Positions 9,662 through 18,478 of a stretch of 64,000 bases of DNA are shown here, one piece after another. The translations under genes were made by a program, and so were the position numbers. Positions within the stretch are counted from its first letter, which is position 1, and the number at the start of each line of letters is the position of its first letter. The stretch spans positions 14,270 through 78,269 of the forward strand of contig JAEZGS010000008.1 in assembly GCA_023437225.1 (NCBI GenBank), given 5' to 3'. This DNA comes from Bacteroidota bacterium. GTDB lineage: Bacteria; Bacteroidota; Bacteroidia; Chitinophagales; Chitinophagaceae. The notes under the pieces were generated by a model. The model was given only the letters and a program-made list of their open reading frames with translations. It did no database searches and was not told the origin of the DNA.

Positions 9662-9681
9662 TGTCAGAACCGCTTCTGACA
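9662..9681 (+). repeat. Perfect inverted repeat with following T-run
   Basis: TGTCAGAA, a 4-base loop ccgc, then TTCTGACA, followed directly by attttttg. It has the form of a rho-independent terminator read on the plus strand, but no plus-strand gene lies upstream within 2.9 kb. It lies between the divergent GT4 gene and the sugar isomerase gene. It may instead be a protein-binding palindrome or the end of an unannotated or antisense transcript. Confidence 0.5.
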
Positions 9682-9773
9682 ATTTTTTGAGTAGAATATA
9701 TTCCTCGCTTGTTGATAGTTTGCTGTTTTGACTTAAATTACCTTACAAACAAATCACCATTAACAACGATTGT

Positions 9774-10691
9774 ATGCAAAACTCACGCAGACGTTTCCTG
9801 AAACACAGTGCAATGACCGTTGCAGGAAGTATGGTTTTCTCTTCCGCCCTTATGGCTGCAGGTAATAAAAAAGCAAAAGAGATTGTCGGCATTCAGCTTT
9901 ATTCGGTGCGCGACGATATGAAAAAAGACCCTCTTGCAACTTTGCAGGCGCTTTCAAAAATGGGATATCGATCGGTTGAACATGCCAATTATGTGAATCG
10001 TAAGTTTTACGGCTATTCTCCGGTCGAATTCAAAAAGGTCCTCGCAGATCTCGGAATGAAAATGGAGAGCGGCCATACGGTTTTAAGCAAGAAACAATTA
10101 AATGAGGCGGGCAATGATTTTACTGACGAATGGAAATATACAATTGAAGACGCTGCTACCGTAGGACAGATGTATGTGATAAGTCCATGGATGGATGCAG
10201 ACATCCGTAAAGACCACACAAAACTGCTGAAGCTCATTGAAGTGTTCAATAAGAGCGGTGAGCTTTGTCAGAAGCATAATATGAAGTTTGGTTATCATAA
10301 TCACGACTTCGAATTCAGCGAACAACTCAATGGGTTGACGCTTTATGATATCATACTTCAAAACTCTGATCCAAAATATGTGATTCAACAGTTGGATATC
10401 GGCAATATGGTAAACGGAGGTGCAAAAGCAATGGACTTGTTGAAGAAGTATCCGAATCGCTTTGAATCAATGCACGTAAAAGATGAGATCAAAGCTCAGG
10501 GTGGCGAGGACAAGTTTGAGAGTACGATACTGGGCAAAGGAATCGTTGGGACGAAAGAAGTGTTGGACTGGGGCCGCAAACATGGTGGCACCACGCATTT
10601 CATCATCGAACAGGAATCTTACCAGGGAATGGCTCCACTAGATTGTGCCAAAGAAGATCTTGAGATCATGAAGAAATGGGGTTATTCATAA
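9774..10691 (+). CDS. Exported sugar phosphate isomerase/epimerase (AP endonuclease 2 / TIM barrel)
   Basis: A 305-aa protein with a Tat-type leader (SRRRFLKHSAM, then a hydrophobic stretch to about residue 28). The mature part is a xylose-isomerase-like TIM barrel: GIQLYSVRDDM near residue 41, GYHNHDFEF near 173, QLDIGNMVNGG near 205, and a late FIIEQESYQG; the His, Asp and Glu residues are those that bind the metal in the family. Such periplasmic epimerase-like enzymes are common in Bacteroidota beside Gfo/Idh/MocA oxidoreductases and are thought to process keto-sugars. It stands alone here, with a terminator directly after it. Confidence 0.85.
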   Translation: MQNSRRRFLKHSAMTVAGSMVFSSALMAAGNKKAKEIVGIQLYSVRDDMKKDPLATLQALSKMGYRSVEHANYVNRKFYGYSPVEFKKVLADLGMKMESGHTVLSKKQLNEAGNDFTDEWKYTIEDAATVGQMYVISPWMDADIRKDHTKLLKLIEVFNKSGELCQKHNMKFGYHNHDFEFSEQLNGLTLYDIILQNSDPKYVIQQLDIGNMVNGGAKAMDLLKKYPNRFESMHVKDEIKAQGGEDKFESTILGKGIVGTKEVLDWGRKHGGTTHFIIEQESYQGMAPLDCAKEDLEIMKKWGYS

Positions 10692-10727
10692 TAACGATTT
10701 ATTTCCATTGAATGGTTCAATAAAAAA

Positions 10728-10750
10728 GGGTCGAAGCAGTTGCTCGACCC
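10728..10750. terminator. Bidirectional rho-independent terminator
   Basis: GGGTCGA, a 9-base loop, then TCGACCC, flanked by six A on the left and five T on the right. It lies between two convergent genes (the isomerase ending at 10691 and the 1678-aa gene ending at 10771), so it can end both transcripts. Confidence 0.85.
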
Positions 10751-10770
10751 TTTTTCTGTTATACTTGTTA

Positions 10771-13700
10771 TCAATTTACTCTCATCATTTTATTTACAGA
10801 TGCGACTTTGCCGTTGACTTTGATCGTCACATAGTACATTGAAGTTTGCCCGCTCCATGTGAAGCCACTAAGCCTGATCTGGTTTGGCCCAACAGGTAAC
10901 GAACTGTAATCTTTCGCCAATACCACTTTACCGTTCACATCGTAAACCTCTGCACGCACCTGATCATTCGGATCTTTATGATCATAGTCAATAACGATCT
11001 GATCTCTGAATGGATTTGGATACATACGAACAGAAGTTATTGCCGGCCTGTCAGTAATTGTGCTGTCCTGCACCAGTGTTGGTGCCTGGCTTGTTCGACC
11101 TGAACTTGTACCATCCACTCTCGTGTACTCGTGAATGATCATCCCCGCATTAAAACCATACGCTGCGTTGTCGGTTGTAGAGAACTTAATCAACAATTCG
11201 CCATTCTCGTCAGGGAATACATCGTGTATATAAACCATCTTGGTTGTATTCTCCCATGAATTCAGGTATACTGTTCTATCTCCAATGGTATAGGTTGCAG
11301 TGTAGTCACCCTTGAACCATCCTGCAGGGCCGGAACTTCCAACAAATCCAATACTATATTTTCTTGAGTGATTCAGTCCCGAGATTCGCATTGTACTTAC
11401 CTGTGTTCTGTCCAACCAATAGCTTGCTAATAGAACATTGTCCGGAACAACTCCTGAATTATTACCTGTTACATGACCAGCGTTGAACTCACCATTGAAC
11501 ACTTCTTCGAGTGCAATGGACATTCCTGTGTTCACTCTTGATTGGTTCACCAGGTTGTCAACTTTGAATGGACTTGTTGGAATTGAAGCAAGATTATTCC
11601 AGGTTGTTGGCGCATTGGTTACAGTGTAATTGAAATTAATATTCACATGTGAGGCAGGTGTTGTCACAAAAGCCTTGTTACTAAAATCACTGTATGCAGT
11701 TCCTGTTCTTGTTCGGATCCTGAACCAATACCTGGTATTAGACGCAAGGCCCGTAACGCGCGCCGACGTTGTATTTGCTGCGAAGCTGCTAGTAACTAAT
11801 CCCTGTGTGAATAGCGAGTCGGTTGCCCGTTGTAAAACATATCCGCCGGATGCGTTTTCTGTGGCAGAACGGTCAACCCATGTTAACGTTACCGCCGAAC
11901 GATCAACAGCTTCCGCTACCAGGTTCAATGGATGAAGTACTGCAGACGGTGCAAACTCTTCGATAACAACCGCATTCAGATAGATGGTAACCTTGTTATT
12001 TACTTTTCTAATTGTAACAGTAATGTTTCCACTTCCATCAGGTGTGAGGCCGTTTAAGTTAGCGGTCTCCTGGCTGTTATATCGACTATTCAACACATCT
12101 TTCTGTGTTCCGGCACTAAACTCAACAGAAGCATCAGTGCCCTCATTTCGACTACCAATGAAAGACAGGTTATAACGCATCGCCGGATTTAATCCGCGGA
12201 AAGTCATACGATGCAGTGAATCGGTTTGAGCAATGCCGGAACCGAGTATGTAATCCGGATAAATGCCACTGTTATTGCCAGTGATGAAGCCTAATGTATT
12301 GATCGATTTCCACGCCGTTACATTGAGTATGGAGAATGGCGTTGTCTGACCTTTGTCATCCAATAATCCACTCTTCGTTGCATTGGCTCCAATAACACCG
12401 GTCCATGTGTTCCATGGCTTTTCAACTGTTGTTGCTGAACCAAAATTCACGTACACAGTGCGAGTACTTTTATCGGACACTATGATCGAAAACTTCTTCT
12501 CACTGCTATTGCCCTTATCATCGCTCGCCTGAAGTGTGAGCTCATATATTCCAATATCCTGCTGCGCTGGCGAAGCGACAATCTGGTATGCACTTCCGCT
12601 GCCTTTATTGATGGTAACAAACAATGGAGCATTCAACAATTTTACGGTAAGTACATCGCCTGCATTGTCAGTAATATTCACTGACTGCAAATGGGATGAG
12701 TTGCCTTCAACGAAAACATTAACCGGCTGGCCCACTACAGGTGCAGTATTTCCAGGTATCGCGTATGTTTCATTACTTTTCGCGCTAACGTAAGTGTTAT
12801 TGATAGCAACAATATAATAGTAATACCGTGTAAGATTAGTTACAGATCGATCTGCGTATGCATTCACATTCGCTCCTACTGTTGCAATGAGCGCATATGC
12901 CGTATTGGTGGATGTAGATCGATATATCCGGAATCCCGTTTCGTTGCCTGAATTATCATTCCAGCTAAGGCTGACAGCACCAGTCGTGGGTGTTTCTGCC
13001 ATCAAATGCGACGGTGCATCAGGTATCGGAGTACTTGCTGCAGAAGAAGTAAGGGCATTCGTTTCTGCGGCCTCAGATTCTCCGTTTGTTGATACCGACC
13101 TAATCCGATAATAATATCGCGTAGATGCTTTCAGGTTTGAGTCAACATAGAAAGTCGCATTCGCCGCCATTCTCGCAACATTTTCATATGGTCCCTGCGG
13201 AGCAAGAGAGCGCGCGATCTCGAAACCTGTTTCATTCGAACTAAGATCTGTCCAGTTCAGTCGCACCTTGCTGCTTGAGATACCAGTGCCTGTGAATGAT
13301 CCTGGTTTTGCAGGAACAGGAGGCAATGATGAATTCACGGTTGTAAAGAATTCTTTGTAGATCCTTTCCCGTTGCAAACCTGAATTGCTCCACCAAAAGA
13401 GTTGCAAATTGTCGCTTCCGGTGCGCTCGAAATATGCAATTGCAATTGGGTGGTAACCCCGCTTCAGAGTTATAGATCCGGTTCTTGAACGAGCTGAATG
13501 GGTACTATCGTTTTGAACAACCGGTGTGCCTGTATAACTGTAGGATCCTATGTACAACTTGCTTCCTTCATCAGAAATCGTTTCAAAGGTATAAGTTGCA
13601 TCTTCTGGAATGAATATGTAACCCTCATAAAGAATCGCATAATTATCAGCCTGTGTGCGGAAAGTTGCATTGGAACGAACCGTATCTATCACACCAGTTT

Positions 13701-15807
13701 TAGAAGGTGTAATTGTTGAAAAGTTCGGCAGCTTTGTGTACGATCCATTGTAATATTTGTAACCCACACCCTGCTTATGCGTGAATCCTGTAACCTGGTT
13801 ACTATGAGCAGATTCATTGTCGCTTGAGTCAATTGCTTTCACGGTAAATGCGTAATACTTTGACGCAGCAAGTCCGTAAACTTTGAAATAAGTATTGCGC
13901 GTGCTGTATAATTTTTTTCCATCCACATAAACATCATATCTCTTAACACCGATGTTATCTGTTGATGGATTCCATGCCAGCGCAACCGATGTCTCAGTGC
14001 TTCCCTTGTAGAACACCCTCGGGGATGTTGGGATGACATCATCTTCCTTTGTTTTCACAATCGCCTCATTGCTTGCTACGGCCGCACCGGTATTGTTTAC
14101 CGACCTCACAACATAGTAGTAGATCTTATTATCATTGAGTGCTGTATCTGTGTAGGTACTATTGTTTGCCGGGTTTCGTCCGATGAAAACATAAGGTCCG
14201 CCTGGCTTTTCTGAGCGATAGATCTCAAAGCCTGTTTCATCATAAGTTGGAGATGCTTTATCTGTCCAGGTGAGTTTGATCTCACCATTATTTTGAGGTA
14301 CTGCTTCCAAATTTGTGGTTGCATCAGGCTTCGGAGTTCCGTTGGCATTAACGACAGTGAATGTTGCTGACGCAAGCGACCCGCAATCCGACTGTTCAAA
14401 TGTTTTAGCATAATAAGTTCCTGCTGGTGCATTGTAAACCTGTGAACTGGAAACAAGGGCATTGTCGCTGCTGCGATACCATTCATAACGAACATAGCCA
14501 TCGGGCAATGTAAGAGGAACGGTGGTCTTATTATCGAGCGAAGGAAGCACTATGCTGTAGTTTCCGGCTACCGTGATGTTTGGAGTTTGTGAAGTTGACT
14601 TAGACTTTATAACAGCCGGAATTGGCGACCATATAGACCACTGAGCTGTGGCTGTTCTTTTGAATCTCACCCGGTATGTTCCAAACGACTTAACAACGAT
14701 CTCGTTGCCGGTAAAACTGCTGACAACCGAAGTGTTTTGTACAGTATTGACGCCGTTTGTACGGGTAGCTATGGTTGCTCCATTCCATTGCCATTCGTAT
14801 GCATAAAAGCCCTGGGTAATACCAAGGCGCGCATCGATGGGTGAACCGGGGCAAAATTCACTTCGCTGGAAAAAAACCAGAGGGTTGGCTTTATGTGCAC
14901 GATTAAGATAATCCAGGAAGCCGGGCTCTTTCCAGTGATATGACCAGACAGCATGGCCCCTGTCAGGATACAACGTGTACTTTATGTCTCCGCCAAGGTT
15001 CTTCACCTGGTTCAATGTATACTGAGCCGCGCTTGGCGAGGGATTTGTATCTTTTCCGCCGGTGGCAAACCACATGGGAATGTGAATGAAATTTCCATAA
15101 TTGATCTTCATCCCTGCCGATGCAGAAGGAAGTATGGAAGCGATCTTTTGAGGAAAATACTCTGCCATTTTCCAATCAGCACTTCCCCCGGCTGAGAGAC
15201 CTGTAAGGGAAATCCGATTGTCATCTACCCGAACGTATTTTATGAGGGAATCGATCAAAGCAGATACTGCGGTGTAATATCCTGACAGCGAAGTGCCCCA
15301 TGAGCCCCAACAGGTACCGTCTGCAGGTACCATCTGTGGGTAAAGCAGGAATCCATCAAATGTGTTGTTATCGACATTTGTACGAAAATAATTCGCCCCC
15401 AGTGCAAGATGTTTTTCATTGTTGTAAACTCCACCATTGGAAGGGCATCCTGACTCACCAGCGCCATGGAAGAAAAGCATCATGGGATACTTTTTGGCCG
15501 AACTGTCGGGATTTCGGTAGCTGCGTGGGAATTTTAGCCTGAAAGCAACCCCTTTTGTTCCTACTCGGATGTAATATGATTTGAAGGAACTTGCATCCCA
15601 GGAGCCGGTGCCTGTGCTTACTCCATTAGTGATTACAGAAACCCATTTCTGCAAACCACTGAGATTAGGATTCGGGTTCGCAGCCGAACCTAAAGGCTGG
15701 GACGAACTCCACCGAACAATCGGGTCAAGCGGATCAAAAACGTTTTGGGCTTTCACCGCCAGCCCTGATAACAATACAATGGCTGTGAGAGGTAAAAATA
15801 GTCTCAT
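10771..15807 (-). CDS. Giant secreted multidomain hydrolase: alpha/beta hydrolase, fibronectin III, PA14, T9SS type A domain
   Basis: A 1678-aa exported protein. After a signal peptide (residues 1-20, ending VKAQ) comes an alpha/beta hydrolase domain to about residue 300: nucleophile elbow GLSAGG (Ser near 206), TGGKD (Asp near 252) and RGHAVW (His near 284). This resembles the secreted esterase/feruloyl-esterase-like class. Fibronectin III domains lie near 492-580, 590-675, 830-915, 925-1010 and 1285-1380. A PA14 carbohydrate-binding domain lies near 685-815 (ILYEGYIFIPEDATYTF). A cadherin-like domain spans about 1015-1110. Two similar unnamed modules (about 1110-1280 and 1385-1550) follow. 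The end (YPNPF..., about 1590-1678) is a type A T9SS sorting signal. Likely a cell-surface or released polysaccharide esterase; substrate unknown. Confidence 0.88.
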   Translation of the reverse strand: MRLFLPLTAIVLLSGLAVKAQNVFDPLDPIVRWSSSQPLGSAANPNPNLSGLQKWVSVITNGVSTGTGSWDASSFKSYYIRVGTKGVAFRLKFPRSYRNPDSSAKKYPMMLFFHGAGESGCPSNGGVYNNEKHLALGANYFRTNVDNNTFDGFLLYPQMVPADGTCWGSWGTSLSGYYTAVSALIDSLIKYVRVDDNRISLTGLSAGGSADWKMAEYFPQKIASILPSASAGMKINYGNFIHIPMWFATGGKDTNPSPSAAQYTLNQVKNLGGDIKYTLYPDRGHAVWSYHWKEPGFLDYLNRAHKANPLVFFQRSEFCPGSPIDARLGITQGFYAYEWQWNGATIATRTNGVNTVQNTSVVSSFTGNEIVVKSFGTYRVRFKRTATAQWSIWSPIPAVIKSKSTSQTPNITVAGNYSIVLPSLDNKTTVPLTLPDGYVRYEWYRSSDNALVSSSQVYNAPAGTYYAKTFEQSDCGSLASATFTVVNANGTPKPDATTNLEAVPQNNGEIKLTWTDKASPTYDETGFEIYRSEKPGGPYVFIGRNPANNSTYTDTALNDNKIYYYVVRSVNNTGAAVASNEAIVKTKEDDVIPTSPRVFYKGSTETSVALAWNPSTDNIGVKRYDVYVDGKKLYSTRNTYFKVYGLAASKYYAFTVKAIDSSDNESAHSNQVTGFTHKQGVGYKYYNGSYTKLPNFSTITPSKTGVIDTVRSNATFRTQADNYAILYEGYIFIPEDATYTFETISDEGSKLYIGSYSYTGTPVVQNDSTHSARSRTGSITLKRGYHPIAIAYFERTGSDNLQLFWWSNSGLQRERIYKEFFTTVNSSLPPVPAKPGSFTGTGISSSKVRLNWTDLSSNETGFEIARSLAPQGPYENVARMAANATFYVDSNLKASTRYYYRIRSVSTNGESEAAETNALTSSAASTPIPDAPSHLMAETPTTGAVSLSWNDNSGNETGFRIYRSTSTNTAYALIATVGANVNAYADRSVTNLTRYYYYIVAINNTYVSAKSNETYAIPGNTAPVVGQPVNVFVEGNSSHLQSVNITDNAGDVLTVKLLNAPLFVTINKGSGSAYQIVASPAQQDIGIYELTLQASDDKGNSSEKKFSIIVSDKSTRTVYVNFGSATTVEKPWNTWTGVIGANATKSGLLDDKGQTTPFSILNVTAWKSINTLGFITGNNSGIYPDYILGSGIAQTDSLHRMTFRGLNPAMRYNLSFIGSRNEGTDASVEFSAGTQKDVLNSRYNSQETANLNGLTPDGSGNITVTIRKVNNKVTIYLNAVVIEEFAPSAVLHPLNLVAEAVDRSAVTLTWVDRSATENASGGYVLQRATDSLFTQGLVTSSFAANTTSARVTGLASNTRYWFRIRTRTGTAYSDFSNKAFVTTPASHVNINFNYTVTNAPTTWNNLASIPTSPFKVDNLVNQSRVNTGMSIALEEVFNGEFNAGHVTGNNSGVVPDNVLLASYWLDRTQVSTMRISGLNHSRKYSIGFVGSSGPAGWFKGDYTATYTIGDRTVYLNSWENTTKMVYIHDVFPDENGELLIKFSTTDNAAYGFNAGMIIHEYTRVDGTSSGRTSQAPTLVQDSTITDRPAITSVRMYPNPFRDQIVIDYDHKDPNDQVRAEVYDVNGKVVLAKDYSSLPVGPNQIRLSGFTWSGQTSMYYVTIKVNGKVASVNKMMRVN

Positions 15808-15984
15808 AATACGGAATTGACGTATCTGGAAGTTGGTTTAAGAAATAACGGGAAATACCAGGCATGCCCGGCAGGTTTCGAAGGATTGGTAAGAGCAGTA
15901 ATGCAAATCCCGTTCCTAATGTTAAAATTTCAGAAAACGATCTTCTTTATCCCGGATCAATGAGGCAAAAAACACCTTTCGTTA
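15808..15984. other. Intergenic spacer, nothing recognised
   Basis: A 177-bp spacer between two minus-strand genes. I find no convincing small gene, hairpin with T-run or TAnnTTTG element. A plus-strand open frame here reads into the downstream gene on the wrong strand and has no family features. It should carry the promoter of the 1678-aa gene. Confidence 0.5.
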
Positions 15985-17325
15985 TCAACGAGGCTTCGCG
16001 ATCGCGTCTACTATCAAAACCCAATCGCTACCGCGCCCGGATGAATGAGGCCTGAAGCCAGCCTTAGCAATATTTTTAAAAGGTTCCAGTTTCTTGAGTT
16101 CCCCGTCCCTGGGATTGAACCAGGACGCCTGGATAAAATCAGACCTAAGGGCGGAAGTATTTACTGAGATCGAATCCCCGAGTGGAGTATAAACCATAAT
16201 AAAACTTGAGTCGGCGGATATAGCGGCAACCATGTGTGATTGGTCTTCAGGGTTTGAATTTACAATCAAAGAATTGTTCATTCGCATGTTGGTCCAGTTC
16301 CGCGACTCAAACAGCCGTTTCATTATTCCCATCTGGTAAGCGCCTGGATGATCCAACGCTGTCTTCCAGTTGGTGCGTGCCCACGAAACCGGCGCTCTGC
16401 CGAATGTGTAAAATTGCCAGATGTTGTGATTACCATACGTGTGTCCAAAGGCACCGGCCATAACACTCCAATACGCACACTGCCTTGCGTCAACATCATC
16501 CATCCAGCCGTTTTTAACCGGGTTGAAGTCGTTAGGATGATCCTCATACCTTGGCTCTCCATCGAGATGCGGTTTTCGAGGAACCATCTGCTTGTGTTTT
16601 ATTGTGAATAAATAATTTCTCGATTGCTGGCTATGTCCTGTTTGCGACATATGAAAATCTATCCAATCATCTTCTTTGAAAAAATCAGAGGAACTTTTTC
16701 CCCCCTGCGGATGGAAGGTCATAAGATGCTTCCCGCCATCGCCCTTTTTCAGCCCTGCAGCCATTGCCCTGAGGATCTCATAATCCTGCGGCTCCTCACA
16801 ATCCCGATCTCCTCCCAATACCCACACAATGTTTTTATCGCGATAGCGGCGACCCACATATTCTCCAAACAACGCTGCGTTTTTTGTATTAAACACTTCA
16901 GGACCCACGCCCCATTTTTTGTTCCATTTGTCGCCCCACGATGGAAGCATCGCGATCACTAGCCCTAACCCGTTTGCTTTCCTTACTACATAATCTACGT
17001 GTTTGAAATATGCCTCGTTTGGTCGGGCGGGATCTTCACCGATCAGTGGCAGATCGCCATAATAATTCGGTACCCGCAGACCATCAAGTTCTGCGAGCAC
17101 CACTGCCTGGATAACTGTAAATCCTTTCCTCGCCCGGTTTTCCAGGTATTCATCAGCCTCCTCTCGGGACAATCGATGAAAAAGTTCCCATGCGGTATCT
17201 CCAAGCCAGAAAAATGGCTTACCGGATTTCGTAACCAGGTGATCTTTATCCGGACTAACACTAAGTTGCGCAAATGTATTTTCCACAAACAATAGAATCA
17301 GGCAGGTAAATAATGATCGAAGCAT
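15985..17325 (-). CDS. GH140-like apiosidase/DUF4038 glycoside hydrolase
   Basis: A 446-aa exported protein with a signal peptide ending FAQ at residue 20. The mature part begins L..S.DK..L...GKPFFWLGDTAWELFHRLSREE, the opening of the DUF4038/GH140 (beta/alpha)8 barrel. Later come NIVWVLGGDRD (acid/base region), FHMSQTGHS, HLDGEPRYED (likely nucleophile Glu) and GHTYGNHNIWQF; the C-terminal part is the small beta domain. GH140 members remove apiose side chains from rhamnogalacturonan II, but many relatives have other pectic or unknown substrates. That it acts on plant cell-wall glycans is an inference, supported by GH78, GH43 and GH9 genes in this window. Confidence 0.82.
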   Translation of the reverse strand: MLRSLFTCLILLFVENTFAQLSVSPDKDHLVTKSGKPFFWLGDTAWELFHRLSREEADEYLENRARKGFTVIQAVVLAELDGLRVPNYYGDLPLIGEDPARPNEAYFKHVDYVVRKANGLGLVIAMLPSWGDKWNKKWGVGPEVFNTKNAALFGEYVGRRYRDKNIVWVLGGDRDCEEPQDYEILRAMAAGLKKGDGGKHLMTFHPQGGKSSSDFFKEDDWIDFHMSQTGHSQQSRNYLFTIKHKQMVPRKPHLDGEPRYEDHPNDFNPVKNGWMDDVDARQCAYWSVMAGAFGHTYGNHNIWQFYTFGRAPVSWARTNWKTALDHPGAYQMGIMKRLFESRNWTNMRMNNSLIVNSNPEDQSHMVAAISADSSFIMVYTPLGDSISVNTSALRSDFIQASWFNPRDGELKKLEPFKNIAKAGFRPHSSGRGSDWVLIVDAIAKPR

Positions 17326-17390
17326 AGCATGTCATTAAGTGATGTGATGAACAATATAAGATCGAATAAGTAGATTTACAATTACGAGAT

Positions 17391-18473
17391 ATGAAAGAGA
17401 TACATTCGATTATAAACGCTTACTCGCAGATCGATTTCACCACTACATCAGCGGCCCTCGCAACAGTTGTGGGAGTTGAAGGATCTTCATACAGGCGCAT
17501 GGGCGCACGGATGCTCGTGCTGGAGGATGGTTCGGTTCGTGGTGGCATAAGTGGTGGCTGTCTTGAAGGTGATGCCCGTCGCCGGGCCCAGAAAGCTATG
17601 CAAGATCAAAAGGCTTCGATTCATACATATGACACCACGCGTGACGATGAACACCAGGTGGGTGTTGGCCTTGGTTGCAACGGCATTATTGATGTATTGC
17701 TCACTCCATTGAACGGACATTATGATGTGGTGACACACCTTAAAGAGATGGTTTCAAAACGATCGCCTACGCTGATGATCACTTCTTTATCTGATAGCGA
17801 ATACTGGAAAAAAGGTGATACAAAAATATTTGATTCAAAGTTCGATGAGACTTCCGTGCCTCTATACCTGCGCGATGCATTTTTGTCTACCGCCCAACAA
17901 TGTATTCACGATCGATCATCATGCAAAAAAGAACTTGACAAAGATTGCATATTCTTTTTCGAGCTGCTCATGCCTGCAACGCAATTGATATTGTGCGGTG
18001 GCAATTACGATCTGTTTCCACTGGCAAGGATCTCAAAAGAACTTGGGTGGGAAACAAAGATTGTATGTAACAAGTCAAGAGCATCGCATGAAATGTTTCA
18101 ACTTGCTTCGATCTACGATCAGCGAGGCAACGAGTTGCCGGCTATCGATGAATTCACTGCAGTGATCCTTATGTCACATGATTTGAAAACTGATACCGAA
18201 AATCTTCAGCGCCTCATTGGCTCAAATGCGCGCTACATCGCTATCCTGGGCCCGGCGAAGCGTCGTGAGAAAATTTATTTTTCACTCCGGGAGGCGGGAT
18301 ATGACCTCGACAAATTACAGGATAAGTTACATGCACCGGCTGGTTTGGATATAGGCGCAACAACGCCTGAAGAGATCGCGATTTCCATCGTTTCAGAGAT
18401 CATTGCATTTTTTCACAATCGCCCCGGCACCTTTCTTCGTAACAGACAGGGTGCGATTCATTCCAGTGAATGA
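17391..18473 (+). CDS. XdhC/CoxI family molybdenum-cofactor insertion chaperone
   Basis: A 360-aa cytoplasmic protein. The N-terminal XdhC_CoxI domain has VGVEGSSYRRMGARMLV at about residues 28-44 and SGGCLEGDA near 55. A C-terminal Rossmann domain starts at LILCGGNYDLFPLA (about residue 200) and ends with the AGLDIGATTPEEIAISI motif. XdhC proteins bind Moco, promote its sulfuration and insert it into xanthine-dehydrogenase-family enzymes. The convergent neighbour, 5 bp away, is such an enzyme, so that is its likely client. No other molybdenum-cofactor gene is visible in the window. Confidence 0.9.
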   Translation: MKEIHSIINAYSQIDFTTTSAALATVVGVEGSSYRRMGARMLVLEDGSVRGGISGGCLEGDARRRAQKAMQDQKASIHTYDTTRDDEHQVGVGLGCNGIIDVLLTPLNGHYDVVTHLKEMVSKRSPTLMITSLSDSEYWKKGDTKIFDSKFDETSVPLYLRDAFLSTAQQCIHDRSSCKKELDKDCIFFFELLMPATQLILCGGNYDLFPLARISKELGWETKIVCNKSRASHEMFQLASIYDQRGNELPAIDEFTAVILMSHDLKTDTENLQRLIGSNARYIAILGPAKRREKIYFSLREAGYDLDKLQDKLHAPAGLDIGATTPEEIAISIVSEIIAFFHNRPGTFLRNRQGAIHSSE

Positions 18474-18478
18474 TCTCG

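Noticed and set aside
15864..16055. Plus-strand 63-codon open frame in the spacer before the GH140-like gene
   Set aside because: It runs into the antisense of the GH140-like gene, has no signal or family pattern, and its composition looks like chance.
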